Shown here: positions 43,042-55,600 of the stretch, piece after piece
Numbering within the stretch: position 1 is the first letter of the stretch
How the letters are laid out: each line of letters opens with the position of its first letter
NCBI RefSeq assembly: GCF_030272615.1
Contig: NC_081408.1
Span: 306,841,950 to 306,905,949 of the forward strand
DNA: 64,000 nucleotides
Source: Cryptomeria japonica
Lineage: Eukaryota; Streptophyta; Pinopsida; Cupressales; Cupressaceae
Direction of reading: 5' to 3'
Program-made: the position numbers and the translations under genes
Notes under the pieces: model-generated
What the model was told of the DNA's origin: nothing
The model's input: only the letters and a program-made list of their open reading frames with translations
The model's database searches: none

Positions 43042-45466
43042 GTCCTCCCTTCTCGGAATTGCTCCAGCAATTGCAAGCTAGGGTGCTGCAATATCTCCTC
43101 ACCTTCCCATGTGGCGTCTTCAAGGGGCAAATTCTTCCACTTGATTAAGTATTCTCGGACCACTTTATTTCTTAACCTCCTCTCTCTCCAATCTGCAATT
43201 CCTTCAGGAACTAAAACCAACTTCTCCTCTTCATCTAAAGGCAGCAACTCAGGAGAAACAACTGTATGCTGGCCTAACACTTTCTTGAGGCAGGAAACGT
43301 GAAGTACATTATGTATTTTGCTGCCCTCTGGCAACTCCAACTCGTATGCAATTGCTCCTACTCTCTTCAAAATCCTGTAGGGCCCATAAAAACATGTCTT
43401 TAACTTTTCTGCCCCACATATCTTCATCGTGGACTGTCTGTATGGCTGCAAGCGTAGAAAGACTAAGTCTCCCACTTCAAAAGTCTGTTCAACTTGGTGC
43501 CTGTCAGCATACATTTTCTGTTGGTTCTGGGCATGATGTATGTTATCTTTGAGTGCTTTGAGAATATCTTCATAGCTCTGCAGAGTCTCCTTAGCCCGTG
43601 GGTCCTTACTGTCATCAAATGCTAAATCCATAAATGATAAAGCCTCATATCCATACAAAGCTTTGAAAGGTGACATGCCAATGGACATGTGATAGGTAGT
43701 ATTGTAGCAATACTCACCAAGATAGAGCCACCTCACCCAAGCATGCTGCTGTCCTGAAACATAGTTTCGCAAATAGCCTTCAATCCACTTGTTAACTGTT
43801 TCTGTCTGCCCATCCGTTTGAGGATGGTAGCTGGTGCTAGGTGTCAATTCAGTTTCTACCAATCTGAACAACTCTTGCCAAAATATACTCATAAATCTGC
43901 TATCTCTATCACTCACAATTGTTTTGGGCAATCCGTGCAATTTGAAGATCTCCCTGAAAAATAATTCTGCAATCTGCAATGCTGAGGAATCTGTAGGAAC
44001 AGCAAAGAAGTGTGCATACTTAATGAGCCGGTCAACTACCACAAAGACACAATCTTTCCCCTGCACATGAGGTAGACCTGTAGTAAAATCCATTGATATC
44101 CCTTCCCATTTCTGCTCAGGTATTGGCAAGGGCTGTAGAAGGCCTGCAGGAAATGTGTGTTCTGAATTGTTTTGCTGACAAGTCAGGCACTATCTAACAT
44201 GTTGGAGAACATCATCCTTTAATCCCTTCCAAGTAAATCTCTCACGAATATGGCGAGAAGTTTTGAAGAAACCGAGATGTCCTGCCATGTGTGTATCATG
44301 TAATGCCTTCACAAGCAAAAGAATTCTTTGAAAATTTGTAATCAGTTTAGAGCCAGGTACAAGATAGATGCTGCTTATATAATAAATAATGTCATCCATC
44401 ATTGCATATTTGTCATCCTATACCTTATCATCAAACAGATCACAAGCAAAAGAACTCTTTGAATATTTAGTCAATAGCTGCGTTTTCCAATCTGCTGCGA
44501 TCTCGGTGAGGGAACAAAGAGTGGGTTTCCTAGGAAGAGCATCGGCCACAACATTTTTCTTTCCCTTTACATATTCTACATCAAAATCGTAAGCTTGAAT
44601 CTTGCTTACCCATTTTTGTTGCCGCTCATTCAGACCCTTCTGCTCCAGGAAATACTTCAGACTGTTATGATTTGTCCGCACTATGAAACGAGTCCCTACC
44701 AAGTACTGCTTGAACTTAGCTAGCGCATGCATAATCGCTATCATCTCCTTATCATATGTGGAATAGAGTTTCTCAGTGTCTTTCAACTTTCTACTTTCAT
44801 ATGTGATTGGTTGCCCGTTTTGCATTAACACTGCACCAATTCCTTGTCCCGATGCATCACACTCCAATACAAATGTCTGCGTGAAGTTTGGTAATGCCAA
44901 CACTAGACATGAGCTCATAGCATCCTTAATCTTATCAAAGGCTAATTGTGCACCTTCTGACCATAAGAATGCACCCTTCTTAGTTAAATTTGTCAGTGGA
45001 GAGGGTAACTGTGAAAACCCGCGCACAAACCTCCTGTAATATGAACACAACCCCAAGAAGCCTCTCAACTCAGATATGCTTTTAGGTGGTGGCCAGTCTT
45101 AAGATTGCCTGAATCTTTTCTTGATGTACCTTCCAACCATTAGCGCCAATGATATGCCCTAGATGCCTTAGAGGCTTTTGCATAAATTGACTGAATCTCC
45201 ATTATGCCCAGCACCACATCCAAATGATGCAAGTGATCACTCCAAGTTCTGCTATAAATCAAGATGTCATCGAAGAGACCAAAACAAATTTTCTCAACTG
45301 CTCTCGAAACACATGATTCATACAAGATTGAAATGTGGCCGATGCATTTGTGAGTCCAAAGGGCATGACCAGGAACTCAAAATGCCTGTAATGGCAACGA
45401 AAGGTAGTTTTGGGAATATCCTCTTCTTTGACTCGTATCTGATGATAACCGGAGCGTAGATCTATT
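43020..45466 (-). pseudogene. chromovirus pol 3' half: RT, RNase H, integrase, chromodomain
   Basis: From 45466 the minus strand reads [22 protein letters not shown] and F-D-D-I-L-I-Y-S (RT). After a frameshift near 45080, one frame runs to 43020 with stops at 44418 and 44190. It gives F-V-L-E-C-D-A-S-G-Q-G and R-T-N-H-N-S-L-K (RNase H), H-M-A-G-H-L-G and C-L-T-C-Q (integrase zinc site), M-D-F-T-T-G-L-P, I-V-S-D-R-D and T-E-T-V-N (core D, D, E). A chromodomain with Y-L-I-K-W-K-N-L-P and D-A-T-W-E-G ends it. The chromodomain guides insertion to marked chromatin. The last codons lie within the LTR. Confidence 0.9.
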
Positions 45467-45911
45467 TGTAATGTCCCTCCTTGGGATTTTCCCTAATTCA
45501 GTCCTGAGACAACAATTTCAACTTATAGTGAGAATTATAATACATTTATAAATTAAATATTATCAAATCTGAGGACATTTCACTATAATATTTAACTTAA
45601 ATTTCTATGAATAATTCAGAAAGTAGAACTTAAAAGAAGGTAGAACTTTTTTTTTTTTTTTTATGGTAAGAGCTATCATTAAAGGGGATAGCACCCTTAT
45701 ATTAACTTCAAAAAGTATTACAAAATTGGCTTCTAGGCCTGATATCATCATCCCTCTACCTAATATAACCCCCTGGAAATACAAAAATCCATCTACATGT
45801 CATCCTGATACTCTACCTATCTAGACCCTTACATTCTTTAAATATTTGCAAAGAACAGTATGTCCAAAAGTGGGGATCTTCTCATATCCAAAGACAGAAA
45901 TAGTAACCACA

Positions 45912-46804
45912 TTATGCACCTCCAGGGAGGGCTTGCATAATAACCCCGGCGTACTCACCCACATTGATCACTGTCTTTGTAGCTCCCGCCGAAAACCACC
46001 ATGTCTCTAAGATTGTCACCCTACGAAAGGGAGCCATGTTCCCATTCCCTACTGCACATCTGAAAACCTTACAGGCATTCTCCCCGAACGTCCTCATCAG
46101 CTCTCTCAGTTCTTCCTTCTCCAGCCTCTTGGCCTCTGTCCTCTTTTGCTCACTGTCATCCGATGCCTCACTCCCATCATCCTCACTCTCCTCCTCTTCA
46201 TCTTCAGACTCAGAAGGTAGGAACATGCTCGGCTGGAAGTAAGTTTTTAGGATGCTAAACCACTCATTCTCTGGCAGATTTAGAATGGTATCGGCTACAC
46301 AGTTCCCATTGGCAGGTTTAGCAAATCCACACAACAACTCCACAGCCCTTTCCCTATTCTCAATGACATCCACTAAAGGCATTAGGACAGCTTCATAGAC
46401 CGTGGAATCACACCAATGCCGCTCAAAATTAAGCGTTATCCCTACCAGTCCTTTGATCGCCCCATAGACATACTCTTCTGTAATAAACAAAGAGCGAATT
46501 TGTGCATCAAGAGTTTCCTCGTAGTTCATACAGCCAATTCTACCAAAATATGCCATTAGAAAAGGATGCTTCTCCTTCCCAAAATTCTGCTCCACACTCC
46601 AATATCTTGTTGCCGAGCCAAGTGAGGTGAGTCTAATATAATTTCTGATTTATCTAGTAGTTTCCTAAATAACTCCCACTTGCTAAAAAGATCAAGGTCT
46701 TGCAAACTGCACCGTATTGTCTTGCAAATGCTTTGTTGACCAGATGTTACATTCTCTGCCGTCACTGCTTCTTTGAAAGCACGACTTCTCTGCTATCGTC
46801 TCAT
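45912..46804 (-). pseudogene. LINE ORF3, unrecognised acidic protein
   Basis: ATG (46802-46804) begins 41 nt after the ORF2 stop. The frame has a TAG at codon 4 and shifts near 46600, then stays open to 45912 (227 residues). It includes L-F-S-K-W-E-L-F-R-K-L-L-D near the start and F-L-M-A-Y-F-G-R-I-G. A strongly acidic run of E, D and S (about 46130-46200) and a basic-helical K-R-L-E-K-E-E-L-R-E-L follow, and the end reads F-R-C-A-V-G-N-G-N-M-A. I recognise no family. It could be a true third LINE gene or host sequence carried along by 3' transduction. The poly(A) tail follows about 250 bp later. Confidence 0.6.
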
Positions 46805-46844
46805 GGTGCTGCAGGTACAGTTGCAGACCTAGAACTAGGACATC

Positions 46845-49800
46845 TTACCCAATCCCGTCTCTGTTCCTTTCAATTAAATCCATTCTGTTCATCTCCTTAA
46901 TCTCCGAGCTTATCGAGTCAAGGTCAACAATCACCTCAGCCTTGTCCGATATGACACCCAGATTGGCAAGAAGATCTGCCAATCAATTTCCCTCCCTATA
47001 GATGTGAGATATCTCATAGGGCTTGATTGAATGTAGCAGGTTGTGTATCCGAGGTAGCCATCTGGCCAATTGCCAATTTGTGAATCTGGAGTTAATAATT
47101 CCATTTTAATAATTTGAGAATCTCCTTCAATCTGTACATTTTTTAAACCTTTCTTTTTGCAAAGAAGCAACCCAGCCACAAGTGCTCTAATTTCTGCATA
47201 ATTGTTTGTTGTATGTCCAATCTTCCCATAGGTGCCTACCACAATATTCCCTACCTCATCACGTATGACTTCCCCATAACCAGCCTGTCCAGGATTGCCT
47301 CTATAGGCCCCATCAAAATTTACTTTTACCCAGTTACAGAGAGGCTTAGTCCATCGAACTTGCTTCCTATCTAATTTCTTATTTGTATAGTGGCAGATTA
47401 CATTCTTAAAAGACCAAATCTTTTCCATTTCTAGATCCCAATCATTGAGTCTGAGCTTTCTGACATTTTTAGGCTTACCACTAAGAGCTTCCTCAATACC
47501 AGCCTTAAGATTTCTAATTACCACCGCAATTGGATTAGATATCTCTTTGAATATACGCTTGATCCTTTCCTTCCAGATCTGCCAGACAATCATTGCAGGG
47601 CCTACCTGCCACAATGCACCCCATTTAGATTGGCTATAAATTGGCCATGAGACTAAAAAATCTTTCAGAGTCACATTTCTTGCTGTACAAAGGTTCATCA
47701 TGCCTAGAAACCAATCCCAACACCCTTGAGCAAACTTGTAGTTGAGCAGTAAATGATCCACCGTTTCTTCGTCAGTGTTGCATAGCGTACACCAACTTGG
47801 TCCTTGAATACCAATTGTCTTGAGTATATCCCCAGTAAGGATTCGGCCGTTCAGGGCAATCCATAGGAACGCCCCTGCTTTAGGCAGCACCCATTTATTC
47901 CAACATAACTTGCCAGGCCAGTTTGGATTGACCACTCTGTGTCTCTGTACTTCATATCCCAACTTAACGTTGTACTCCCCTGACTTGGCAGCACACCAAA
48001 ATATACAATCCTCATTCGTGGCTAAGACTGCTCTGTATTTTCGTAATTCCTCCAACCTCTTGCACAACTTAGGGTTGCCTATTGCTATCCTTTTCCATGT
48101 CCTAATGCCATGACCGTCAACTTCTTCAAAATAATTAGCCACTTGCCAGCCTAAGGCTAATTCAATAGAATTAATCCAATCCATGTCTTCGAAGCTTTCA
48201 GTCAGTGGCGGTTCACCCTCCCATGAATCTCGCCAAAACTTAGCCCTCCGCCCATTGCCTACCTTCCAGGAGATGTGATTTGTGACAATGTGTTGGCTTT
48301 TCCATAGAAAGTTCCACGTAGGAGAACCCATTTCCAAATCAGCCATTGTGAGAATTCGGTCCGGCACATCCGAATCCAGATATTTCTTCTGGAAAATTCT
48401 GCACCATAACTTTTCCGGATTCTTGTACATTTTCCATGACAGCTTTGCCCCAAGGGCCATGTTTTGGAGATTCATTTTTCTCAACCCTGCACCCCCATCC
48501 TCTTTCAGCAGACACATGGTATCCCAGTTGATCAAAGGTATCCTTCTATGATCCTTGGCCCCATCCCAAGCAAATTTCTTTATAAGTCCATCTAATTTGG
48601 CTCCAACTTGATTCGACATATGGAAACATTGCATGCTGTAAATCGGAACTGCAGCTAACACAGACCTTATCATTAGAAGTCGGCCCGCCTGAGTGAGCTA
48701 CCTATTCTTCCATTGCTCCGATTTCATTTTGCATGAGTTTAATACATCATCCCAAATTTGATTCTGCCTACTACCCTTATCTATTCTGATCCCCAAGTAT
48801 TTAAGAGGCAATTCGGTATTGCTGAAGCCCAGTACCTGAGCGATGCGATTCTGATTCCCTTTGTTTATATTAAAGAAGAAAATCTGTGACTTATCCTTAT
48901 TCATTTCATGACCCGAAAGTTGGGAGTATTCTTCTAATACTTCCCTCACTCCTAAGGCTTCCTTTACCGTGGCTTCTCCAAACAAGATTGTGTCATCCGC
49001 GAACTGTGAGTGTGTGATGGGATCCATAGCTCTATGGACCCGAACGCCATTCCACAGCCTTGCCGCCCTCTTCAAATTAATCAATTTCCCCAACACCTCC
49101 GCCATTAGGACAAAAAGAGCAGGGGATAGGGGGTCCCCCTGCCTCAACCCATTGGTTGCTTTAAAAAAACCACACACTGCCCCGTTTACCAGTAATGAAA
49201 AATTGACTGTGGATATGCAGTCTATCCATTCCTTTGGGAAGCCATAACAAATTAGTACTTTGACCAAGAATTGCCATACCACCTTATCGTATGCTTTTGC
49301 AACATCAAGCTTTATGATCATGCCTTTTAACTTCTCCTTGTGTATAGAGTGCAATACTTCAGACACAAGAATGATGCTGTCTGCTAGCTCCCTTCCAGGG
49401 GTAAACCCATTTTGGTTTTCCGAGATGAGGTGAGGTAGTATTTTCTTCAGTCTGATAGCCATCGCCTTCGATAATATTTTATATATATTGTTGCATAGCG
49501 ATATAGGTCTAAAATCATTCATTGTTATGCAATCCTGTTTTTTGGGAATTAGTGCTATAAGTGTGTTATTCATTTCTTTAACAAACTTACCTTTTTTCCT
49601 GAATTCTTCTGCCACCATCCATATGTCGCGGCCCATAAAGTCCTAGCATTTTTGGTAGAAGTCCGCAGTCATTCCATCTGGGCCCGGGGTCTTATGGGGG
49701 TGTAGTTCAAATGTAGCTGTTTTAATTTCGTCCAAGGAATACGGTTCGCACAACATCGCGGCCTCATCCGCTGATACCATCCTATGTAAAATTTCGGATA

Positions 49801-51073
49801 ATCTGTTGTCTGATGCATTCCAAGGCTGATTGCTACTCCCCAAAACTTTTTCGAAGTGCTCAAGTGCTGCTTGCTCAATACCAACCTCAGTGTTTCTCAG
49901 AGTCCCACTGTCATCCAGGACCGATACTATTCTGTTCTTGTTTCTTCTGCCTTTGGCAGAAGCATGAAAAAATTTGGTGTTTCGATCCCCTTCTACAATC
50001 CATAGTGCCCTTGATTTGTCCCTCCAGTATACCTCTTCTCTACTCAATAATTCAGCATATTGGACCTTAAGTGATTTTTCTTTTATGAAATCTTCTTGGT
50101 CCATACCTATCGACATAACTCTGTTATTAATCTCTTCCAATTCTTCTTCCAATCTTATTTTCTCTGTGAAGATATTTTTAAATGTCAACTTATTCCATTG
50201 CTTGATTTTATTTTTAATGTATTGGATTCTTTTGACAAACTGGTAGCTAGGAGATCCCATATAGGAATTGCTCTCTTGCCACCATACCTTTAATGAATCT
50301 AGAAAAAACGGATCTCTCCACCACATGCTCTGAAACTTAAAGTAATTCCTATTTTTGGGCATCTCATGGTTGATAGACAGTACAACCGGTAAATGATCCG
50401 AGCCCGCTTGTGGAATAATGTTAGTATCCATGGAAAAGTTGCCATTGGTCCACCATTCACCTACAAAGAAACGATCTAATCTTTCGGAAATATTAGAAAA
50501 GTTGATTCTTCTATTGGTCCATGTAAACTTACCATTTTTAGGAACCACATCCATTACTTGACATCTCGAAATGAATTCTCTAAAATCCTCCATTACTCTT
50601 GAGCTCTTTCTAAGACCACCAGCCTTCTCATCTATATCGAGAATTGCGTTGAAGTCCCCTGCAAGGATAACTTTCTGTTTATCCATAAATTGTAATTGAT
50701 CATAAATCTCAGTCCATACCCTCAGCTTATCGTCTGTTTTGATTGGCCCATAAACGTTGACAAGTGGGAAGTATATGCCCTCGATTATATGTTTGATGTT
50801 GCAAACCATCCAAAATTCATTGGAAGCAATTGGATTTACCTCAAAGATTTCTGAATTCCATAGCATTCTAAGCCCCCCAGCTGTACCTCTAGCGTCTTGG
50901 AACAATCCTTCCCATTTTGAGCAATACTTTATGAATTCCTGTGCTTTATCTCCGCATAACTTTGTTTCCTGAAATAAGATCATGTCCGTCTCAAGCTTGA
51001 TCAACGCTCTTTTGATCAAGCGTCTTTTGTCAAGGGCCGAAAGTCCCTTGACATTCCATGAAGCGATCTTCAT
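46845..51073 (-). pseudogene. LINE ORF2: endonuclease, RT, zinc finger, RNase H
   Basis: One frame of about 1380 codons has two TGG-to-TAG stops (49643-49645 and 48698-48700) and a frameshift near 47107. It starts M-K-I-A-S-W-N-V-K-G-L (APE endonuclease), with I-L-A-G-D-F-N-A and G-S-D-H-L-P-V. The RT shows F-R-P-I-S-L-C-N, K-L-D-V-A-K-A-Y-D-K, G-L-R-Q-G-D-P-L-S-P and F-A-D-D (residues 691-694). Then come the zf-RVT region (C-T-L-C-N ... H-L-L-L) and an RNase H with V-N-F-D-G-A-Y-R-G-N-P, N-N-Y-A-E and G-D-S-Q. After the shift, S-H-I-Y-R-E-G-N-x-L-A-D completes RNase H, with a TGA inside. The TAA at 46845-46847 ends it. Confidence 0.92.
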
Positions 51074-52523
51074 CTCTTTCCAAGGGAGGGGCTGCCTCCC
51101 TTGGAGCTCTTTAGAAAGTCTCGAACGCTGACTATCCCTTTTTCATTACCTTTTTCTTCCCTAATTTGCCGATTGCTTTTCCTGCCTTTACCTCCTTTAG
51201 CCCGACCTAGGAGAGCATTGGAAGATTGGCTAATGCATCTGGGATCTAAAATATCAATTGCATCACCATCTTCTTCTGCCTCTGAATTGCTAGTGTTGGA
51301 TTCAATGATGCAATCATCATTTTCATTCGCAACTGGAATTTCTATAGAATGAGTCAAACCAGGGTTTGTGTTGTCCTCCCACTCTTGGTTGTCTAATTCA
51401 GATTCCACCATACAAGGCTGAGGAGTAGGCTCTGTGTGGATGAAATCCTTAGATTGTGTCATCAGATCCTCTTGAGTCATCTGAGGCCTAGCATTCATTT
51501 TCTCCAGCTAGACCGTTTTTTCATCCTTCTGTATTTTATTTTTTGCCTTACGCATATACATTCTACATTTCTTTGTTGAATGTGATCTGCTTCCACACCT
51601 TTGGCATTCCTTCAAGTCTTCCTCAATTTCTATATTCTGCTTTCAAATCCCGTTCGCCGTGATTAAATTTAAACAAGAAGGAATCTGTTTAACTGCTGCA
51701 AGTCTCATCCTCGCGTAAACATAAGAATCATTTTCAATTATACCCTCATCTATCTCCAATAAGGTACCCAGTGAATGGCCAATTTTTTCAAGACACGGAT
51801 CCCTCCAGTACTCAATTGGTATATTGAACAATCTAATCCATATGGGTGTTTCATAGACCGCCAAATTTAATGGATTAAAGTTGGGTGTCCAGGGTTGAAT
51901 GTATAATGGAGACTTTTCAAAATACCAGTTTTTCGTATTTAGGGCTTTGTCTCTTTCATCTTTATATGCGAAAATTATGATAAAAAAGCCTTTTGGGAGG
52001 TATTTCACCACTACCTGGCTACCCCAATTCTTCTCAACCCAGGGCGTGATGCATTTTCTTGGCTGTTTGGGACCAATAATTCGGGCAATAAACGCTAGGT
52101 CTTCCCAGATACCCTTCTCTTCCATCACTTCGTCTGTTAAATCAATTGATATCGAATTGTCTTTGTTGCTTTCTTCGGTAGGTTTTGATTGTGGCTCAAT
52201 CTCCTTAAAGAATTCAGTCTGATCATTGCTCCAATTCCTGTGAATTGATCCGTTATTGTTCCAGTCCCTTCCGATATTCGCCAATTTGCCTGAATAACCG
52301 ACGACTGTTTCTTTGTTTGATCGCCAAATAGGTCATCCGCCTCCCCTGAAATCGCTTCCTACTGCTTTCCACCATCCTGTGTTCTTCTATTATGAGGATC
52401 CCATTGTGAATTTTCCACTGTTTTCTGTGCGTCGTGCTCCTTCTGCTCCTCGCCCAACCTCTGCACCTCACAAAACCTCTGCGCGCTGTGCTCCTTCTGA
52501 GTTTCGCTCGCCATTTCTTTCAT
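51070..52523 (-). pseudogene. LINE ORF1: DUF4283-type RNA-binding protein
   Basis: ATG at 52521-52523 (or 52512-52514) starts M-K-E-M-A-S-E-T-Q. A TAG near 52361 and a frameshift near 52290 follow. From 52284 one frame continues to 51070 with stops at 51643 and about 51507. I-W-E-D-L-A-F-I-A-R and T-P-I-W-I-R-L-F-N-I-P are DUF4283 features. C-Q-R-C-G-S-R-S-H-S-T-K-K-C is a CX2CX4HX4C knuckle (about 51565-51610). It would coat LINE RNA. Its TGA overlaps the ORF2 ATG as ATGA at 51070-51073. Confidence 0.85.
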
Positions 52524-52569
52524 AATACTTCAATATAACCTTTATCATTTATAAAACAAGGTAGAACTT

Positions 52570-54436
52570 ATCTTGATAGCTTTCTCCATTTATGTACTTG
52601 AGAGTGGTGCTCCTATATCATAAACTTATGCTCTACTAGAGAGATTCAAATCTGAAAACAAGAAATAAAAGTCTTCAAGCGTCTTTCTTCAATTTCCCCT
52701 ACTTATTCTTTTATGTATTTTTCTCCCTCTTCTTAAATTAATGAATGTACTTGATATGTCTCCCTTATATATACCATGCCATAATCTTCATATGACTCTC
52801 TCTAAATCATGTGTTGACACTTCAATTGATCATGATTTACTACAGCTTTTATTTGATTGGTATCTCACAAGTAGTGGAGAATGGTGAAAAACACAAGTAA
52901 TTTTCCCAAACAAAAATCTTCAACATGTTGTTGACTCCTCTTAGACATTCATTGACCCTTTGGTAATAACCTACAAATTCCTTGTGAAAGCTTAAGTGGG
53001 GTTGAAGTAAAAAACACAACCAATTTTTCAAAGAATTACAAGTGGGTCCCATTCCATTTAGTGGAGCTGCTGCTAAAAACACAAAAAATTGTGAAACCTT
53101 CAAAACCTCTTCTAATTGTTGCAAATGCTGTTTGGAGATTCTTTTATTATAATTATTGTGTGGGGCCAACAAAGCACTTTGGCAAGTGTATTCTAATACT
53201 AATAAATCTGAATTTCTATTGAAGTCCTGTTTCTTTAATTCTGATATCTGTCAGATCAAAGGCCCCCACATGGTATTCCTTCCTTTATAATCTGCTTCCA
53301 CATCACAAGATAATTATAAATGCTGCTGAATTAATATATGTTTTCTGAATTCTCCCCCCTTTGACCAACAATGTCTGGTTATAATAATCAGACAGAGCAT
53401 ATATAGAACATCCTATATTGTGTCACGTATCCTATACCACAACTACAGAATTGAATTGAACTGCTGTATATTTTATCTCTTATAAATGCCAATATCTCCT
53501 CTTGTGGTTCGTGTATTCTGACCTTCTCCGATTTCTCCTTCTCCCCCCTTTGTTGAATGTGTGAGTCTTCATTTATACTTCTATCTCTTAAAGGTTGCAC
53601 CTCTTTGATGAGTCATATCTCTCCCATTTGGATCAGTTCATTGTACCCATAATGCTCTTAGAGATCGTTGGCAACTTTAGCTGATAATCAGCCTTCTTTT
53701 AAAGGTGGCATCACTTGTTAATTTTGTTTTAAGACTTGATCGATGTCATTACCCTTTTAATTCGTATCCATCAGCCATGATCATAATCAAATCGGATTTG
53801 TACATAATCAATATTGGCTTATCATGATTGCTATCCAATCAACTCTTAATGTCAACTATACTTGTGTAGTCAGTCCAAACGATATTTTATTTGTTGATTA
53901 TAATATAGGTGAGAGGTGTCGAATGTAAATGGTTTCTTTATTCTGTTATGATCAGTGAACATGGCTAACCAATCGATGAACATAATGTGTGTAATCACTA
54001 CCGTTTCTTCATCCATCGATTTCCATTCACTACCGTCATGCCAATAATCGATCTTTGTCTTCCCTTGTTTAGCGGCACTTACTATATTAATATACAATGC
54101 TTGGTGACCTACAATCTTTGTATGAGCATTTACTAATCTTGCGTGTCATCGATGTTCCATTATTTAGACAGTCAACTTTAAATGAGTCTTCGTTGTATTT
54201 AACTAATAATCTCGAACTCATTTATATTATATTTTATTATTATTATTATTATATATATATATTTTTTTTTATTATTATTTTTTTTTCCTCTTTTGTATTT
54301 TAATTGTATTATTATTTATTATTGAATATATAAATTATGTTGAAGTTATTATATAATAAATAATAATCATATATAACAATAATAATAAATAATAATCATA
54401 ACAAATAATAATAATCATTAATAATTATATATTAGA
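52570..54436. other. right part of solo LTR 45467-54551, no gene
   Basis: Sequence belonging to the solo LTR between the LINE duplication and the terminal hairpin. Short ORFs show no motifs. 54220-54435 is a mix of ATT, TA and AAT microsatellites. Confidence 0.6.
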
Positions 54437-54473
54437 GGAAAATCGTGAAGTCTCATAAATGAGACGATTTTCC
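54437..54473. repeat. terminal hairpin in solo LTR
   Basis: GGAAAATCGT and ACGATTTTCC are perfect 10-nt arms. Between them lies CTCAT-AA-ATGAG, a second stem. The whole forms a stem of about 15 pairs with an internal bulge. It lies 78 bp from the LTR end. Confidence 0.85.
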
Positions 54474-54556
54474 AATATTATTAAATGTTAATTAATAAAT
54501 CTTTTAATTATCGTATTTATTTAATCCAATGTCCAAGGAGGGGTTATGACACTATT

Positions 54557-55600
54557 ATGGAGAAGTACACGGCCCCGTGTAGTTCATCGATCAACTCATC
54601 GATCCTGGGTATGGGATATCTGTTTTTTTATAGTTTTCTTATTCAATGCCTTGTAATCTATACATATGCGCATCGTCCCATCTTTCTTCTTAACCAAAAC
54701 TACTGATGAGGCAAATGGGCTTGAACTGGGCCTTATATGTCCCGTACTGAGAAGCTCTTTAATTGTCTTCTCAATCTCCTCCGTAAAGTGACGTGGGTGC
54801 CGATAAGGTGTGGTGATCATGGGCTTTGATCCCTCTTCGACCTCAATCACATGTTCAAATCCTTTGTTAGGTGGCCGACTAGGAGGTATGTCTCCAAAAA
54901 TTGCACTATGCTTATCTAACATTGTCTGTATGTCCACATGGTACTTTGGTTTCCTGCTGGAGGTCGGTTTAGTGGAAACAAAACATTGTGCTGCCCAATC
55001 GACATCTCCATGCCTGAAAAGGGCCTCCATCCTTCTAGCTGACACCACCTGAGGACCACCATCTGTCATGGCCTTAAGTATTGTCTTTTTCCCATTCACC
55101 ATAAATTCCAACTGCATCTGTTTGAAGTCTTAAACATAGTTCAAGTGACTCCAACCACTCCAATCCCAACACAACATGTATGTTACTGAGATTAATCACA
55201 TAGAAGTTCCCTGTCAAAGTGTAGTCACCAAACTGTATACTGAGTTAGGGAATTACCTTAGTGCAAGTCAACGGAAAACCATCAGCCACTATGACACTGA
55301 ATCCTGGAAACTCCTTAGCCTGAAGCCCATGCCTCATTACTAATCCTTCGTCAATGAAGTTATGCGTGGCTCCGCTGTCAACCAAACATACCATCCTCTG
55401 TCCCTTAAGAACACCCTTCAGCCTGAATGGCCGGCTACAAGGAACTCCAGATAAAGTAGCAATATGTGGAAATTCTTTAGTCGCGGAGTCCTCCAACTCT
55501 ATCTGTGGTGGGTCTCCTTGATTAGAACCCTCATCAGTGCTATGATCCTATTCTTCTTGTTCTTCATCCTCAGAAATCACCTCCATCAAATGCACCTTGC
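54557..55600 (-). pseudogene. chromovirus protease and RT 5' half
   Basis: The minus strand shows M-V-C-L-V-D-S-G-A-T-H-N-F-I-D (protease, about 55375). Then come [26 protein letters not shown] and [10 protein letters not shown] (RT). After a one-base slip near 54625, [15 protein letters not shown] continues up to the solo LTR junction. A stop and a shift near 55130-55245 separate protease from RT. The RT continues at 45466. Confidence 0.85.

Larger units (their letters stand above)
45649..52557 (-). mobile_element. full-length L1-type LINE with RNase H and a third ORF
   Basis: A 12-bp duplication AAGGTAGAACTT (45637-45648 and 52558-52569) bounds it. The minus-strand 3' end is a poly(A) tail, seen as a T run at about 45647-45662. 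ORF1 (52523-51070), ORF2 (51073-46845) and a further ORF3 (46804-45912) follow a leader of only about 34 nt. Stops are few (one or two per ORF), so it is younger than the other LINE in the window. It lies in the solo LTR at 45467-54551. Confidence 0.92.
45467..54551. mobile_element. solo LTR splitting the chromovirus RT, itself split by a LINE
   Basis: Ends TGTAATGTCCCTCCTTGG and (reverse) TGTCATAACCCCTCCTTGG are inverted. CTATT flanks both sides (45462-45466 and 54552-54556). Removing it with one CTATT restores the RT frame (Y-F-S-I-I-D-L-R-S-G). Without the LINE it is about 2.2 kb (45467-45648 plus 52570-54551), with no coding sequence. TG...CA ends and a 5-bp duplication point to a solo LTR. 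Its right part is rich in ATT and TA repeats (54220-54435) and has a strong hairpin at 54437-54473. Confidence 0.82.

Noticed and set aside
45467-54551. DNA transposon with terminal inverted repeats
   Set aside because: A 5-bp duplication with TG...CA ends and no transposase fits an LTR better; the inverted ends are normal for LTR termini.
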